64,000 nucleotides of DNA, taken from positions 1-64,000 of the forward strand of contig NZ_AHJE01000001.1 of the NCBI RefSeq assembly GCF_000243095.1. The letters are read 5' to 3'. Under the pieces are notes generated by a model that was not told where the DNA came from, did no database searches, and saw only the letters and a program-made list of their open reading frames with translations. Numbering within the stretch: position 1 is the stretch's first letter; each line of letters starts with the position of its first letter. The DNA is from Cupriavidus basilensis OR16 (GTDB lineage Bacteria > Pseudomonadota > Gammaproteobacteria > Burkholderiales > Burkholderiaceae). Below are positions 47,005-55,623 of this stretch, piece by piece. A program made the position numbers and the translations under genes.

Positions 47005-47951
47005 GGCGCGCGCCCCCCCGATATGCCCTCTGGATGGCGGTCATCGCCTTGGCCGCGGCTTTCGTCCTCGTGCGATCCGGATTCGACCTCGACTACGTCA
47101 TTCCCAAACGGCTCGCCCGGCTGGCCGCCATCGTCATCGGCGGAATCTGCGTCGCCTTCTCCTCGATCACGTTCCAGACCATCGCGGGCAACCGGATTCT
47201 GACGCCAGCGATCATGGGGTACGAGGCGGTCTATCTGCTGTTGCAGTCGCTGCTGATCCTGGCCATGGGCACGCATGGCCAGGTGGTACTCGGCCAGAGC
47301 GGCAACTTTTTCCTCTCCATCCTGTTGATGCTCGCCTATTCGTGGGCCATCCATCGGTGGCTTTTGCGCAACGGCAGGTACAACGTGTATTTCCTCCTCC
47401 TGCTGGGACTGGTGCTGACCATGGTGATCGGCACTGTCACACAGTTCGTCCAGCTCAGGATCAGCCCGGGCGAGTTCGCCGTTCTCCAGGGCTTCAGCTA
47501 CACATCCTTCAACAGGGCACAACCCGAGCAGTTGCTCTATTCGGCCCTTCTGGCCGCGGCCGTGTGCCTGCCAGGGCTGAAGACCCTGCCGATCCTCGAC
47601 GTGCTCTCGCTGGGCCGCGACCAGGCCATTTCCCTAGGGGTCGATTACCAGCGGTACGTGAGGCTCTACTTCGCGCTGATCGCGGCTCTCGTGGCAGTCT
47701 CGACCAGCCTGCTCGGGCCCACGGCCTTCATGGGGATCTTCGTTGCGAACATCGCCTATGCGATGGCCCGGACTTCCAGGCATCGGGTCACGCTGCCCAT
47801 AGGCTGCGCGATCGCCATCGGCATCTTCATCGTGGCCCAGCTCCTGGTCGAACACGTCTTCAACTACAAGACCACCGTCAGCATTCTCGTCAACCTGGTG
47901 TGTGGCGCATATTTCCTCGCGCTGATGGTTCGCACCCGAGGCATCGCATGA
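47001..47951 (+). CDS. Iron-siderophore ABC permease (FecCD family)
   Basis: This 316-residue multi-TM permease is the second subunit of a type II ABC importer. It starts at an ATGA overlap with the preceding gene. The first TM is ALWMAVIALAAAFVLVRSGF. Typical segments are KRLARLAAIVIGGICVAFSSITFQTIAGNRILTPAIMG (partner of the GxxLAxPDxLG family pattern) and LLGPTAFMGIFVANIAYAMA for the coupling helices. It resembles the VctD/CeuC-type permeases that carry ferric vibriobactin/enterobactin-type catecholates. It forms a heterodimer with the permease half of the previous gene and takes energy from the ATPase encoded next. Confidence 0.88.
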   Translation: MRRAPPRYALWMAVIALAAAFVLVRSGFDLDYVIPKRLARLAAIVIGGICVAFSSITFQTIAGNRILTPAIMGYEAVYLLLQSLLILAMGTHGQVVLGQSGNFFLSILLMLAYSWAIHRWLLRNGRYNVYFLLLLGLVLTMVIGTVTQFVQLRISPGEFAVLQGFSYTSFNRAQPEQLLYSALLAAAVCLPGLKTLPILDVLSLGRDQAISLGVDYQRYVRLYFALIAALVAVSTSLLGPTAFMGIFVANIAYAMARTSRHRVTLPIGCAIAIGIFIVAQLLVEHVFNYKTTVSILVNLVCGAYFLALMVRTRGIA

Positions 47952-48613
47952 TCACCGTTCACAACATTCACAAGGCCTACGGCGCCAAGTCCGTCCTTTC
48001 AGGCGTCAGCGCGCAATTCCCGGCGCAGCGCGTGACTTCTCTCATCGGCCCCAACGGCGCAGGCAAAACGACGCTGCTGATGATGATCGCGCGCCTGCTG
48101 GAGCCGACCCAGGGCGACATCCTGATCGGGGGGCGCTTCCCCTACAGCCGCGGTGCGCTCACCCCCGAGGACCACCGCGCGATCGACGAGGCCATCGCGT
48201 TCCTGTCGCTGGAAGCGCTGCGCGGGACCTACATCGACGAAATCAGCGGAGGGCAGCGCCAGATGGCCTTCCTGGCGATGACCATTGCCCAGCAGACCAA
48301 TGTTCTGCTGCTGGACGAGCCACTCAACAACCTCGACATGAAGCATGCCGTCCAGATCATGCGCGCGCTTCGCCGCTTGTGTGACGAGCACGGGCGCACC
48401 GTGATCCTGGTGATCCACGACATCAATTTCGCTGCCAACTACTCCGATCACATCGTCGCATTGAAGGGCGGCATGGTTCGCTTCTGCGGCCCCGTCGTGG
48501 AGGCCGTGACCGAGACACGGCTGCAGGAACTGTATGGACTGGACTTCGAAATCGTGCGCAGTGAGCGAGGATGCGTATGCAACTACTTCAATCCATCAGG
48601 AGAACTAAAATGA
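47948..48613 (+). CDS. Iron-siderophore ABC ATPase lacking the Q-loop region
   Basis: This is a FepC/VctC-type ATPase of only 221 residues, where relatives have about 250-260. Walker A is GPNGAGKTT, the signature SGGQRQM, Walker B VLLLDEPLNNLD and H-loop VIHDINF. Between Walker A and the signature, the text passes from EPTQGDILIGG directly to RFPYSRGALTPEDHRAID. About 40 residues are absent, including the Q-loop (normally LRQ) that contacts the permease coupling helix. The gap is in frame, at a run of G. If real, the motor would bind ATP but probably not drive the permeases. It overlaps both neighbours by ATGA, so the operon layout is intact. Confidence 0.85.
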   Translation: MITVHNIHKAYGAKSVLSGVSAQFPAQRVTSLIGPNGAGKTTLLMMIARLLEPTQGDILIGGRFPYSRGALTPEDHRAIDEAIAFLSLEALRGTYIDEISGGQRQMAFLAMTIAQQTNVLLLDEPLNNLDMKHAVQIMRALRRLCDEHGRTVILVIHDINFAANYSDHIVALKGGMVRFCGPVVEAVTETRLQELYGLDFEIVRSERGCVCNYFNPSGELK

Positions 48614-49617
48614 CCCGGAATCACAGAAACAGGCGTTGGGCGTTAGCCCTGCTGATGGCCGCCACCGTCGCGGTGCAGGGGTGCGACCAGAAACCAGCCG
48701 AACCGCCAAAGGCAACCGCACAGCCGGCTTCTGCCAACCGGCCTGCGCGGGAAGCGTTCGCGCCCGTCACGGTCCAGCACAAGCTGGGAACGACCGTCGT
48801 CGAGCACCTTCCGCAACGCGCGGCCGCCCTCGACATGAATGAAGTCGATTTCCTCGACCAACTGGGTGTCCCTGTCGTTGGCATGCCGAAGGATTTCGTC
48901 CCGCACTTCCTCGCCAGGTACAAGGACGCCCCGGACGTTCAGGATCTGGGCTCGATCGTTCAGCCCAATCTGGAGCGGGTTCATGCGGCCAGGCCTGAAC
49001 TGATCCTGATCACCTCGCTCCAGGCGAACCACTACAAGGAACTGAGCGAGATCGCTCCGACGATTCATTTCGATGTGGACTACCGGGATAGCCAGGTCAA
49101 GCACATCGAGGTCATCAAGGACCACCTCATGACCCTGGGGCGAATCTTTGGCAAGGAAGGACTCGCCCGGCAGAAAGCGGCTGAACTGGACGCCAAGGTC
49201 GAGGAGGCCAGGCGCATGACCCAGGGCCGTCTCGAGAAGGCGCTTGTCGTTCTGCACAACAACGGCGCCTTCAGTTCCTTTGGCGTGCATTCCCGCTACG
49301 GGTTCGTCTTCAATGCCCTGGGCGTGAAACCGGCCAGCCCGACTGTCGAGACCGGCCTGCATGGCCAGCCGATTTCCAGCGAATTCATCCAACAGGCCAA
49401 CCCCGACATCATTTTCGTGGTGGACCGGACGGCCGTGATGGAGCGCCGTCCGGTCATGGATGCCGGGAGCATGGGCAACCCGCTGCTGCGGCAGACCAAC
49501 GCCTGGAAGAACGGCCGTGTGGTCTTCGTTGATGCCGAAGCGTGGTACGTCACCGCCGCCAGCCCGACCTCCTTGAAGCTCGTGATCGACGACGTCATCA
49601 AGGGCTATCAGCACTGA
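48610..49617 (+). CDS. Siderophore-binding lipoprotein (CeuE/FepB-like)
   Basis: This 335-residue periplasmic binding protein has a lipoprotein signal (LALLMAATVAVQGC, lipobox ending in Cys). The mature part begins with Pro/Ala-rich linker sequence, then VVEHLPQRAAALDMNEVDFLDQLGVPVVGMP and RPELILITSLQANHYKELSEIAPTIHF, the classical two-lobe helical-bridge fold. QANPDIIFVVDRTAVME belongs to the second lobe. Similarity is to CeuE/VctP/YclQ-type catecholate siderophore receptors. It delivers ferri-siderophore to the permeases encoded upstream. Its start overlaps the ATPase stop by ATGA, with AGGAG 8 nt upstream. It looks complete. Confidence 0.9.
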   Translation: MTRNHRNRRWALALLMAATVAVQGCDQKPAEPPKATAQPASANRPAREAFAPVTVQHKLGTTVVEHLPQRAAALDMNEVDFLDQLGVPVVGMPKDFVPHFLARYKDAPDVQDLGSIVQPNLERVHAARPELILITSLQANHYKELSEIAPTIHFDVDYRDSQVKHIEVIKDHLMTLGRIFGKEGLARQKAAELDAKVEEARRMTQGRLEKALVVLHNNGAFSSFGVHSRYGFVFNALGVKPASPTVETGLHGQPISSEFIQQANPDIIFVVDRTAVMERRPVMDAGSMGNPLLRQTNAWKNGRVVFVDAEAWYVTAASPTSLKLVIDDVIKGYQH

Positions 49618-49652
49618 TCTGTTCCGGGCCGGTCCCTAGCCCTAAGCCAAAA

Positions 49653-49671
49653 ACGTAATGATTCGTATTCG
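49653..49671. promoter_or_regulatory. Candidate Fur box before the TonB receptor gene
   Basis: ACGTAATGATTCGTATTCG lies in the 119-nt gap between the binding-protein gene and the receptor gene. The core AATGATTCGTATT matches Fur sites seen before TonB receptors in betaproteobacteria. Confidence 0.5.
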
Positions 49672-49736
49672 CCATAGCTTTCTCACTCGCAAGACGTGCT
49701 GAAAACCAACCCAATCTCAACGGAGAAGAGCTTGTA

Positions 49737-52226
49737 ATGACCAAACGTCACCATCGCATCACGCGACCTGCACAGCAGGCGGTGCGCCCCCATCCCGCCT
49801 TTGCCCTGAACCGCGCCGCCGCCACCGCCGTGCCGACGATGCTGCTGCTGGGGCTGACCGTGGGCGCCCTGGCCTTGGCCGCCCCGCCGGCACTCGCACA
49901 AAGCACCGGCCAGGCGGTGGATGCCCGGAGCCGCTTCAACGTGCCGACCGGCCCGCTGGGCGAGGCGCTCAATGCCTATGCCGCTGCGGCCGGTGTCGAA
50001 CTGACCGTGGATGCGAGCCTGCTCCAAGGCAAGAATAGCCAGGGGCTGTCCGGCAGCTACAGCGTGCGCGAGGGCTTCACCGAACTGCTACGCGGGCACG
50101 GTCTGCAGGCAGTGCGCGAGGCCAACGGCTGCTACACGCTAAGCCGGACGGCCCAACAGACGCAAAGTCAAGCAGCTGAAAGTGGGGTTACGTTACCGGC
50201 GGTGACGGTACAGGCGAGCTCAGCGATCGACGCCTACGCCGGCGGGCAGGTGGCGTCCGGCAGCCGCGTGGGGCTGCTGGGCGACAAGGATTTCATGGAA
50301 ACGCCGTTTTCCACCATCGGCTATACGGACAAGTTCATCGAAGACCGGCAGGCCAAGGACATCACCGAGGTGATCGCCGCCACCGATCCCACCGTGTTCA
50401 GCAACGGCGTCACCGGCGCCTGGAGCGAGAACTACTCCATCCGCGGCTTCGCCTCCAACACCAGCGATATCGCCATCGGCGGCCTGTTCGGCATGGCGCC
50501 GTACTACCGCACCACCCCCGAAATGTTCGAGCGTATCGAAGTATTGAAAGGCCCATCGGCCCTGCTCAACGGCATGCCTCCGGGTGGCTCGGTGGGCGGC
50601 ACCGTCAATCTGGTGCCCAAGCGCGCGGGCGATGAGCCGCTGACGCGACTGACGGCGACCTACATGTCCAATGCGCAGTTCGGCGGACACGTGGACCTTG
50701 GGCGGCGCTTTGGTGAGAACAAGCAGTTCGGCATTCGCTTCAACGGGGTCTATCGGGATGGAGAGGGAGCGGTCAACCTGCAGGAAAAGAAAACCCAGTT
50801 CGCATCCCTCGGGCTGGACTGGCGGGGCGAGCGCGCTCGCGTCTCTGCCGACCTCTACAGCAGCGATGACCGCGTGGACGGCGTGACCCGAGGCATCAAT
50901 CTGGCCCCCGGCGTGGCAGTGCCCAAGCCACCCAGGCCCGAAACCCTGCTGAACCCGGATTGGTCCTTCGTCAACACCAGGGACAAGGGTGCGATCGTCC
51001 GCGGCGAATTCGACGTGAGCGAACAACTGACGGCCTATGCAGCCTTCGGCACCAGCAGGACCAACTACAAGTACAACGGTACGATGTCGGCCCAGGTGCT
51101 CAACGCGGCGGGAGATGTTCGGCACAGCATGGGCCAACTGGCCTTCGATATTGAAAAGACATCGGGGGAAGCTGGATTGAAGGGCAAGTTCCAAACCGGC
51201 AGCGTCAAGCATCAATGGGCTTTGAACGTCACGCACTACTCGGACACTGAAAGGGACTATGGCCGCAGATCGGTCCCGGGCGCGGACTGGACCACCAACA
51301 TCTACAACCCGGTCTGGGGCCCAGCCGCCGCAACGCGTTGGCCGCCGACCCTCCACACGGAAACGCGCCTGACCAGCTACGGCGTAGCGGATACCCTGTC
51401 TTTTGCACAGGACAGGGTGCAACTGACGCTGGGCGTGCGTCACCAGGAAGTGCTCACCGATACCTTCAGCCTCACGACCGGGGCGCGCAGTGCCCGCTAT
51501 GACGCAAGCGCCATGACGCCTGCGGCCGCGCTGCTGGTCAAGGCCACGAACCATATTTCCGTGTACGGCAATTATATTGAAGGGTTGAGCAAGGGCCAGA
51601 CCGCGCCGGCAACTGCCGCCAATGCGGGAGAGCTGTTTCCGCCGTCCAAGACCAAGCAGAAGGAAATCGGCCTCAAGCTCGATCTCGGCGAATTCGCCCA
51701 CACGGTCAGCTTGTATGAAATCGAGCGGCCAAGCAGCTACACCGACATTTCCACCAACGTCTTTTCCTTTGGCGGAGAGCAGCGCAACCGGGGGGTCGAG
51801 TGGGGCTTCTTCGGCTCGCCGCTGCCCGGCGTGCGCTTGATGGGTGGCATCGCCTATGTGGACCCCAAGCTCACCAAGACTGCCGGGGGTATCAACCAGG
51901 GCAAGCAGGCAACCGGTGTACCGAAGCTGCAAGGCAAGCTGGGCGTGGAGTGGGACACCTCCGCCGTGCCAGGCTTGACGCTGACCGCCAATGCGACCGC
52001 CGTATCCAAGCAATACATCAGTGCCGACAACTCGCTGTCGGTGCCGGGCCACACGGTGTATGACCTGGGCACACGCTATGCCACCAAGGTCTCCAGCCAT
52101 CCGCTGACCGTGCGGGCCAGCGTCACCAACGTAACAAACAAGGCCTATTGGGGAATGCCGCTGTTGTCCAGTTTGGCCCTGGGCGCCCCGCGCACCTTCA
52201 TTCTCTCGGCCACGATGGACTTCTGA
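49737..52226 (+). CDS. TonB-dependent ferri-siderophore receptor with STN signalling domain
   Basis: This 829-residue outer-membrane receptor has a signal peptide ending at ALAQS. An STN (secretin/TonB short N-terminal) domain spans residues 65-120 (FNVPTGPLGEALNAYAAAAG, then VREGFTELLRGHGLQAV). A plug follows with SIRGFASNTSDIAIGGLFGM and IEVLKGPSALLNGMPPGGSVGG, and then a 22-strand barrel ending in Phe (ATMDF). It resembles the FpvA/FhuE-type receptors for hydroxamate or mixed siderophores. The STN domain normally signals to a FecR-type anti-sigma factor, but no fecIR genes are in the window. It is the last gene of the iron locus and converges with dusC. Confidence 0.92.
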   Translation: MTKRHHRITRPAQQAVRPHPAFALNRAAATAVPTMLLLGLTVGALALAAPPALAQSTGQAVDARSRFNVPTGPLGEALNAYAAAAGVELTVDASLLQGKNSQGLSGSYSVREGFTELLRGHGLQAVREANGCYTLSRTAQQTQSQAAESGVTLPAVTVQASSAIDAYAGGQVASGSRVGLLGDKDFMETPFSTIGYTDKFIEDRQAKDITEVIAATDPTVFSNGVTGAWSENYSIRGFASNTSDIAIGGLFGMAPYYRTTPEMFERIEVLKGPSALLNGMPPGGSVGGTVNLVPKRAGDEPLTRLTATYMSNAQFGGHVDLGRRFGENKQFGIRFNGVYRDGEGAVNLQEKKTQFASLGLDWRGERARVSADLYSSDDRVDGVTRGINLAPGVAVPKPPRPETLLNPDWSFVNTRDKGAIVRGEFDVSEQLTAYAAFGTSRTNYKYNGTMSAQVLNAAGDVRHSMGQLAFDIEKTSGEAGLKGKFQTGSVKHQWALNVTHYSDTERDYGRRSVPGADWTTNIYNPVWGPAAATRWPPTLHTETRLTSYGVADTLSFAQDRVQLTLGVRHQEVLTDTFSLTTGARSARYDASAMTPAAALLVKATNHISVYGNYIEGLSKGQTAPATAANAGELFPPSKTKQKEIGLKLDLGEFAHTVSLYEIERPSSYTDISTNVFSFGGEQRNRGVEWGFFGSPLPGVRLMGGIAYVDPKLTKTAGGINQGKQATGVPKLQGKLGVEWDTSAVPGLTLTANATAVSKQYISADNSLSVPGHTVYDLGTRYATKVSSHPLTVRASVTNVTNKAYWGMPLLSSLALGAPRTFILSATMDF

Positions 52227-52272
52227 ACGATGCGCGCGCATACGCCTCTGATGGTCGCGTCTGCTCGTGCGC

Positions 52273-53253
52273 CTAATGTAACGAGGGTGATGTCGCCAGC
52301 ATGCCCTCCAGGGCGCTCTCGATCACCGCCTGAACCTCCCGCGCCCCTTGCAGGCGCCGGATGGCTGCATGCAGCTCGGCAGCCTGCGGCCAGGTCCGTT
52401 TCAGGTAGCTGAGCCACAGCTTGACGCGTCCGTGCTCGTGAGCGCAATCGTCATTGGCCTGCAGCTTCTTCAGGTAGCCAGCGATATGGCGGAGCACCAA
52501 CGGCCATTCCTCGGCAGAGGGCGTCCTGTCCATCAGCCCGCGTATCCGCAAGGCCAGGAATGGATCCGACACGGCACCCCGCCCGATCATCACGTCGGCG
52601 CAGCCGCTGACCGCCCGGCAGTGCTCCCAGTCGGCCACCGTCCAGACTTCGCCGTTGGCAGTGACCGGCACGTCCACCGCCGCATCGATACGCGCGATCC
52701 ATTCCCAGTGGGCCGGCGGCCGGTAGCCATGATCCCGGGTCCTGGCATGCACGACCAGGGACGCCGCGCCCCCTTCGGCCAGGGCCGTGGCGCAGTCGAT
52801 CGCCAGCGCCGTATCGGACACACCAAGCCGCATCTTTGCGGTCACGGCAATGCTGGCAGGCACCGCGGCGCGAACGGACGCAACGATCCGGTTCAGCAGT
52901 TCGGGATCCGCCAGCAGCATGGCCCCGCCGCCGTGCCGGTTGACGACTTTGGCCGGGCAGCCGAAATTCAGGTCCACGCCATGCGGCGATAGCCGGGCTG
53001 CCTGGGCGGCATTCACCGCCAACCATTCAGGATCGCTCCCCAGCAACTGGATCACCATCGGCGTGCCGCTGGGGGTATGGCCTCCGTCGAGGATCTCGGG
53101 GGTGTCTCTCTCGTAGACGCGCTCGGGCAGCAGGGAGCCCGTCACCCTGACGAACTCGGACACGCACCCGTCGTACGCGCCCGTGGCGGTCAGCACGTCG
53201 CGCAACACGTAGTCGGCAAGCCCCTCCATGGGAGCAAGGAACAGCCGGCTCAT
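52273..53253 (-). CDS. dusC: tRNA-dihydrouridine(16) synthase
   Basis: This 326-residue FMN-dependent enzyme reduces U16 of tRNA. It starts MSRLFLAPMEGLADYVLRDV (flavin-binding TIM-barrel strand 1). The catalytic Cys is in DLNFGCPAKVVNRHGGG, and the phosphate and substrate segments are AKMRLGVSD, VVHARTRDHGY and GEVWTVADWEHC. VMIGRGAVSDPFLALRI is the FMN-phosphate site. The extended C-terminal helical domain with KLWLSYLKRTWPQA fits the DusC branch rather than DusA or DusB. An earlier in-frame ATG at 53280 adds 9 residues. Neighbours are unrelated. Confidence 0.9.
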   Translation of the reverse strand: MSRLFLAPMEGLADYVLRDVLTATGAYDGCVSEFVRVTGSLLPERVYERDTPEILDGGHTPSGTPMVIQLLGSDPEWLAVNAAQAARLSPHGVDLNFGCPAKVVNRHGGGAMLLADPELLNRIVASVRAAVPASIAVTAKMRLGVSDTALAIDCATALAEGGAASLVVHARTRDHGYRPPAHWEWIARIDAAVDVPVTANGEVWTVADWEHCRAVSGCADVMIGRGAVSDPFLALRIRGLMDRTPSAEEWPLVLRHIAGYLKKLQANDDCAHEHGRVKLWLSYLKRTWPQAAELHAAIRRLQGAREVQAVIESALEGMLATSPSLH

Positions 53254-53807
53254 GCGGAAGCGGGCGCGGCTGGCGAGCACTTTTCCTGGCGACAGGCGGG
53301 AAAGAACCCGAAACCGACCGCCGGGACGGGCATAGCCTCGGCGGGAGGCGCGTGGCCTGTGTCTTGGATTGCGGAGGGCATTGGGATTCGCGCTGTACTA
53401 GGCGAGTCCGCTGTATGAATCGCCACATTTGAGAGGGGTGGACAGCGTGATGATGCTGCGCGCTACCCGGATGCGGGGATTTTAACCGATCGACGGGCGA
53501 GGCAGGTCAGCCGATCAAGACGTCGGCCGGGATCTTCAATTCTTGGGTGCCGGGAGCCGGATCGATATTCACGAGTGCCGACACGTCGGCCAGCCAATCA
53601 AGTGGCACGAAGCCCGCTTTGAGCAAAGCGGGCCACATGGAATTCCGATGGTGGAATACGCGGTGTCGGGGGGGCTAGTGACTGTACGCCCGTGGGGGGG
53701 GCGCCCGACGCCTGGGCTCATCCTGGACAGGCCCGGGCAACCAAACAGCTGCGCTGTCGCCCTGCCATGCGGTATCGCGCCGCCATGCCACGGCGGCGCG
53801 CGCCAGC
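53254..53807. other. Gap between dusC and phaR
   Basis: This 554-bp region holds no complete known gene. It contains the short frame described at 53507-53638 and a perfect hairpin CCCGCTTT-GAGC-AAAGCGGG (53613-53632), which may act as a weak terminator after phaR. A G8 run lies at 53693-53700. Confidence 0.5.
53507..53638 (-). CDS. Very short open frame, possibly a gene remnant
   Basis: Forty-three codons begin MWPALLKAGFVPLDWLADVS and end GTQELKIPADVLIG, with codon use like that of neighbouring genes. There is no clear ribosome site, and the start region overlaps a hairpin. It may be the C-terminal stump of a deleted gene or a small protein; I do not recognise it. Confidence 0.25.
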   Translation of the reverse strand: MWPALLKAGFVPLDWLADVSALVNIDPAPGTQELKIPADVLIG

Positions 53808-54359
53808 TTACTTCTTGTCCGGCTGGTTGAACGGGAACGTGCCAAACATGTTCTTGGCCTGGCTCTGCATCTGCTCCTGCATCTGCACGAACAGGTTCTT
53901 GCTCTGCTCGATGTAGTTGCTCATCATCCCCTGCATCATCGGCCCCTGCATGTTCATGAACTGGGACCACATATCGGGGCTGAAGGGCTCGCCGGAGTAC
54001 AGGCCCTTGGAGTTCTCGGCCAGCTTGCTCTGGATGTCGATGAAGGCCTGGATGTTCTTTTCCAGGTAGGTGCCCATCATCCCCTGCATCGCGTGGCCGT
54101 AGTAGCGGATGATCTGCGACAGCATGGAGCTGGAGAACATCGGCACGCCGCCCGTCTCTTCTTCGAGAATGATCTGCAGCAAGATGCTGCGCGTGAGCTC
54201 ATCGCCAGACTTGGCGTCGATCACCTTGAAGTCTTCGGTATCCATCACGAGCTGCTTGACGTCGGCTAGCGTGATGTAGGTGCTGGTCTGCGTGTCGTAG
54301 AGCCGGCGGTTTGGATACTTCTTGATCAGTCGCTCTGCGCCTTTCTTGGTGGTAGCCAT
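53808..54359 (-). CDS. phaR: Polyhydroxyalkanoate synthesis repressor
   Basis: This 183-residue PHB-responsive repressor starts MATTKKGAERLIKKYPNRRL. The DNA-binding domain (PHA_gran_rgn) carries RRLYDTQTSTYITLADVKQL, followed by the accumulation-domain segment GGVPMFSSSMLSQIIRYYGH. The C-terminal half is Met/Gln-rich (MNMQGPMMQGMMSNYIEQSK, QEQMQSQAKNMFG). In Cupriavidus, PhaR represses the phasin gene phaP and its own gene, and leaves DNA when it binds growing PHB granules. It lies downstream of phaC-phaA-phaB on the same strand, the classical order. Tandem terminators separate it from phaB, so it is probably transcribed separately. No phaP is in the window. Confidence 0.95.
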   Translation of the reverse strand: MATTKKGAERLIKKYPNRRLYDTQTSTYITLADVKQLVMDTEDFKVIDAKSGDELTRSILLQIILEEETGGVPMFSSSMLSQIIRYYGHAMQGMMGTYLEKNIQAFIDIQSKLAENSKGLYSGEPFSPDMWSQFMNMQGPMMQGMMSNYIEQSKNLFVQMQEQMQSQAKNMFGTFPFNQPDKK

Positions 54360-54682
54360 CGTGCTCTATCCTTTTATCGTCGCTGTTGCATGCTGCTGCA
54401 CCGCACGCTGTGCGGTGCGCAATTAGGGACCGCCAGCGGGGGATACAACGTGTCGACCTGCAACGCATGATCTATTTTGGTGCGGGCTAGCCGCTGCCCT
54501 GATTCTATGCCCAACAAGGCACTATTGAAAGCCGGACCCGTTAAGGAAAACCCGCACGGGGTAAAGGATTGCGGGTGTTTTGGGGCCCGCCATCCCGCGC
54601 CGCGCCCGCACTCTGGTGCGGTGCGGTGTGTGCGATGCAATATTGCTGCGGGGAAAGAGGCTTGCCGAAAGCCCGCAGAATG

Positions 54683-54708
54683 AAAAAAGGTCCTCCGCAG
54701 AGGACCTT
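54683..54708 (-). terminator. Second terminator after phaB
   Basis: On the minus strand, AAGGTCCTC, loop TGCG and GAGGACCTT are followed by a run of six T. It is a canonical Rho-independent terminator for the phaCAB transcript. Confidence 0.85.
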
Positions 54709-54714
54709 CCCAAG

Positions 54715-54746
54715 ACAAAAAGCCATCCAGGAAAACCGGGATGGCT
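54715..54746 (-). terminator. First terminator after phaB
   Basis: On the minus strand, AGCCATCC and GGATGGCT form an 8-bp stem followed by TTTTTGTC, beginning 9 nt after the phaB stop. With the next hairpin it forms a tandem terminator. The rest of the 396-bp phaB-phaR gap (54360-54755) holds only further small inverted repeats and presumably the phaR promoter. Confidence 0.8.
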
Positions 54747-54755
54747 CGCCGTCCG

Positions 54756-55496
54756 TTACCCCATGTGCAAGCCGCCGTTCAGCGAGAAATCCGCGCCCGT
54801 CGAGAAACCCGACTCTTCGGATGCCAGCCACGCGCAGATCGAGGCAATCTCTTCCGGTGCGCCCAGGCGCTTGACCGGAATCGTGCCGACGATCTTGTCC
54901 AGGACGTCCTGGCGGATCGACTTGACCATATCGGTGGCGATATAGCCCGGCGACACCGTATTCACGGTTACGCCCTTGGTCGCGACTTCCTGCGCCAGCG
55001 CCATGGTGAAGCCGTGCAGGCCAGCCTTGGCGGTGGAGTAGTTGGTCTGGCCGAACTGGCCCTTCTGGCCGTTGACCGACGAGATGTTGACGATGCGGCC
55101 AAAGCCACGATCCGCCATGCCATCGATCACCTGCTTGGTCACGTTGAACAGCGAGGTCAGGTTGGTGTCGATCACGGCATCCCAGTCGGCGCGCGTCATC
55201 TTGCGGAACACCACGTCGCGCGTGATACCGGCGTTGTTGATCAGGATGTCGACCTCGCCCACTTCGGCCTTGACCTTGTCGAACGCGGTCTTGGTCGAAT
55301 CCCAGTCGGCAACATTGCCTTCCGAGGCGACGAAATCGAAGCCCAGGGCCTTCTGCTGCTCGAGCCATTTTTCACGGCGCGGCGAGTTCGGGCCGCAACC
55401 GGCCACGACCTTGTAGCCATCCTTGGCCAGACGCTGGCAGATGGCTGTTCCGATGCCACCCATGCCGCCTGTTACGTATGCAATGCGCTGAGTCAT
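54756..55496 (-). CDS. phaB: Acetoacetyl-CoA reductase (NADPH)
   Basis: This 246-residue short-chain dehydrogenase reduces acetoacetyl-CoA to (R)-3-hydroxybutyryl-CoA, the PHB monomer. The NADPH loop is TGGMGGIG (residues 9-16). Catalytic Ser140, Tyr153 and Lys157 lie in NISSVNGQKGQFGQTNYSTAK, and the substrate loop VSPGYIATDMVKSIRQDVL is intact. MTQRIAYVTGGMGGIG is the known PhaB start, so the ATG at 55496 is used. It follows phaA by 127 nt. It is the last gene of the operon before the tandem terminators. Confidence 0.97.
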   Translation of the reverse strand: MTQRIAYVTGGMGGIGTAICQRLAKDGYKVVAGCGPNSPRREKWLEQQKALGFDFVASEGNVADWDSTKTAFDKVKAEVGEVDILINNAGITRDVVFRKMTRADWDAVIDTNLTSLFNVTKQVIDGMADRGFGRIVNISSVNGQKGQFGQTNYSTAKAGLHGFTMALAQEVATKGVTVNTVSPGYIATDMVKSIRQDVLDKIVGTIPVKRLGAPEEIASICAWLASEESGFSTGADFSLNGGLHMG

Positions 55497-55623
55497 ATCT
55501 ACTCCTTGATGGCTAGTTTTTATTGACGCCGGCGGCGAGAAGCCCTCCCCCCGCCAGCACACCCCTCAGACCAGCTTGCACGCTTATCCGTTGCGGCAAG
55601 TCAGGCAAATCATCACTTGCTCG

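Noticed and set aside
52229-52242. ATGCGCGCGCAT palindrome after the TonB receptor gene as an operator
   Set aside because: It lies between two convergent genes, where an operator is unlikely. CG-alternating palindromes are frequent by chance in this genome.
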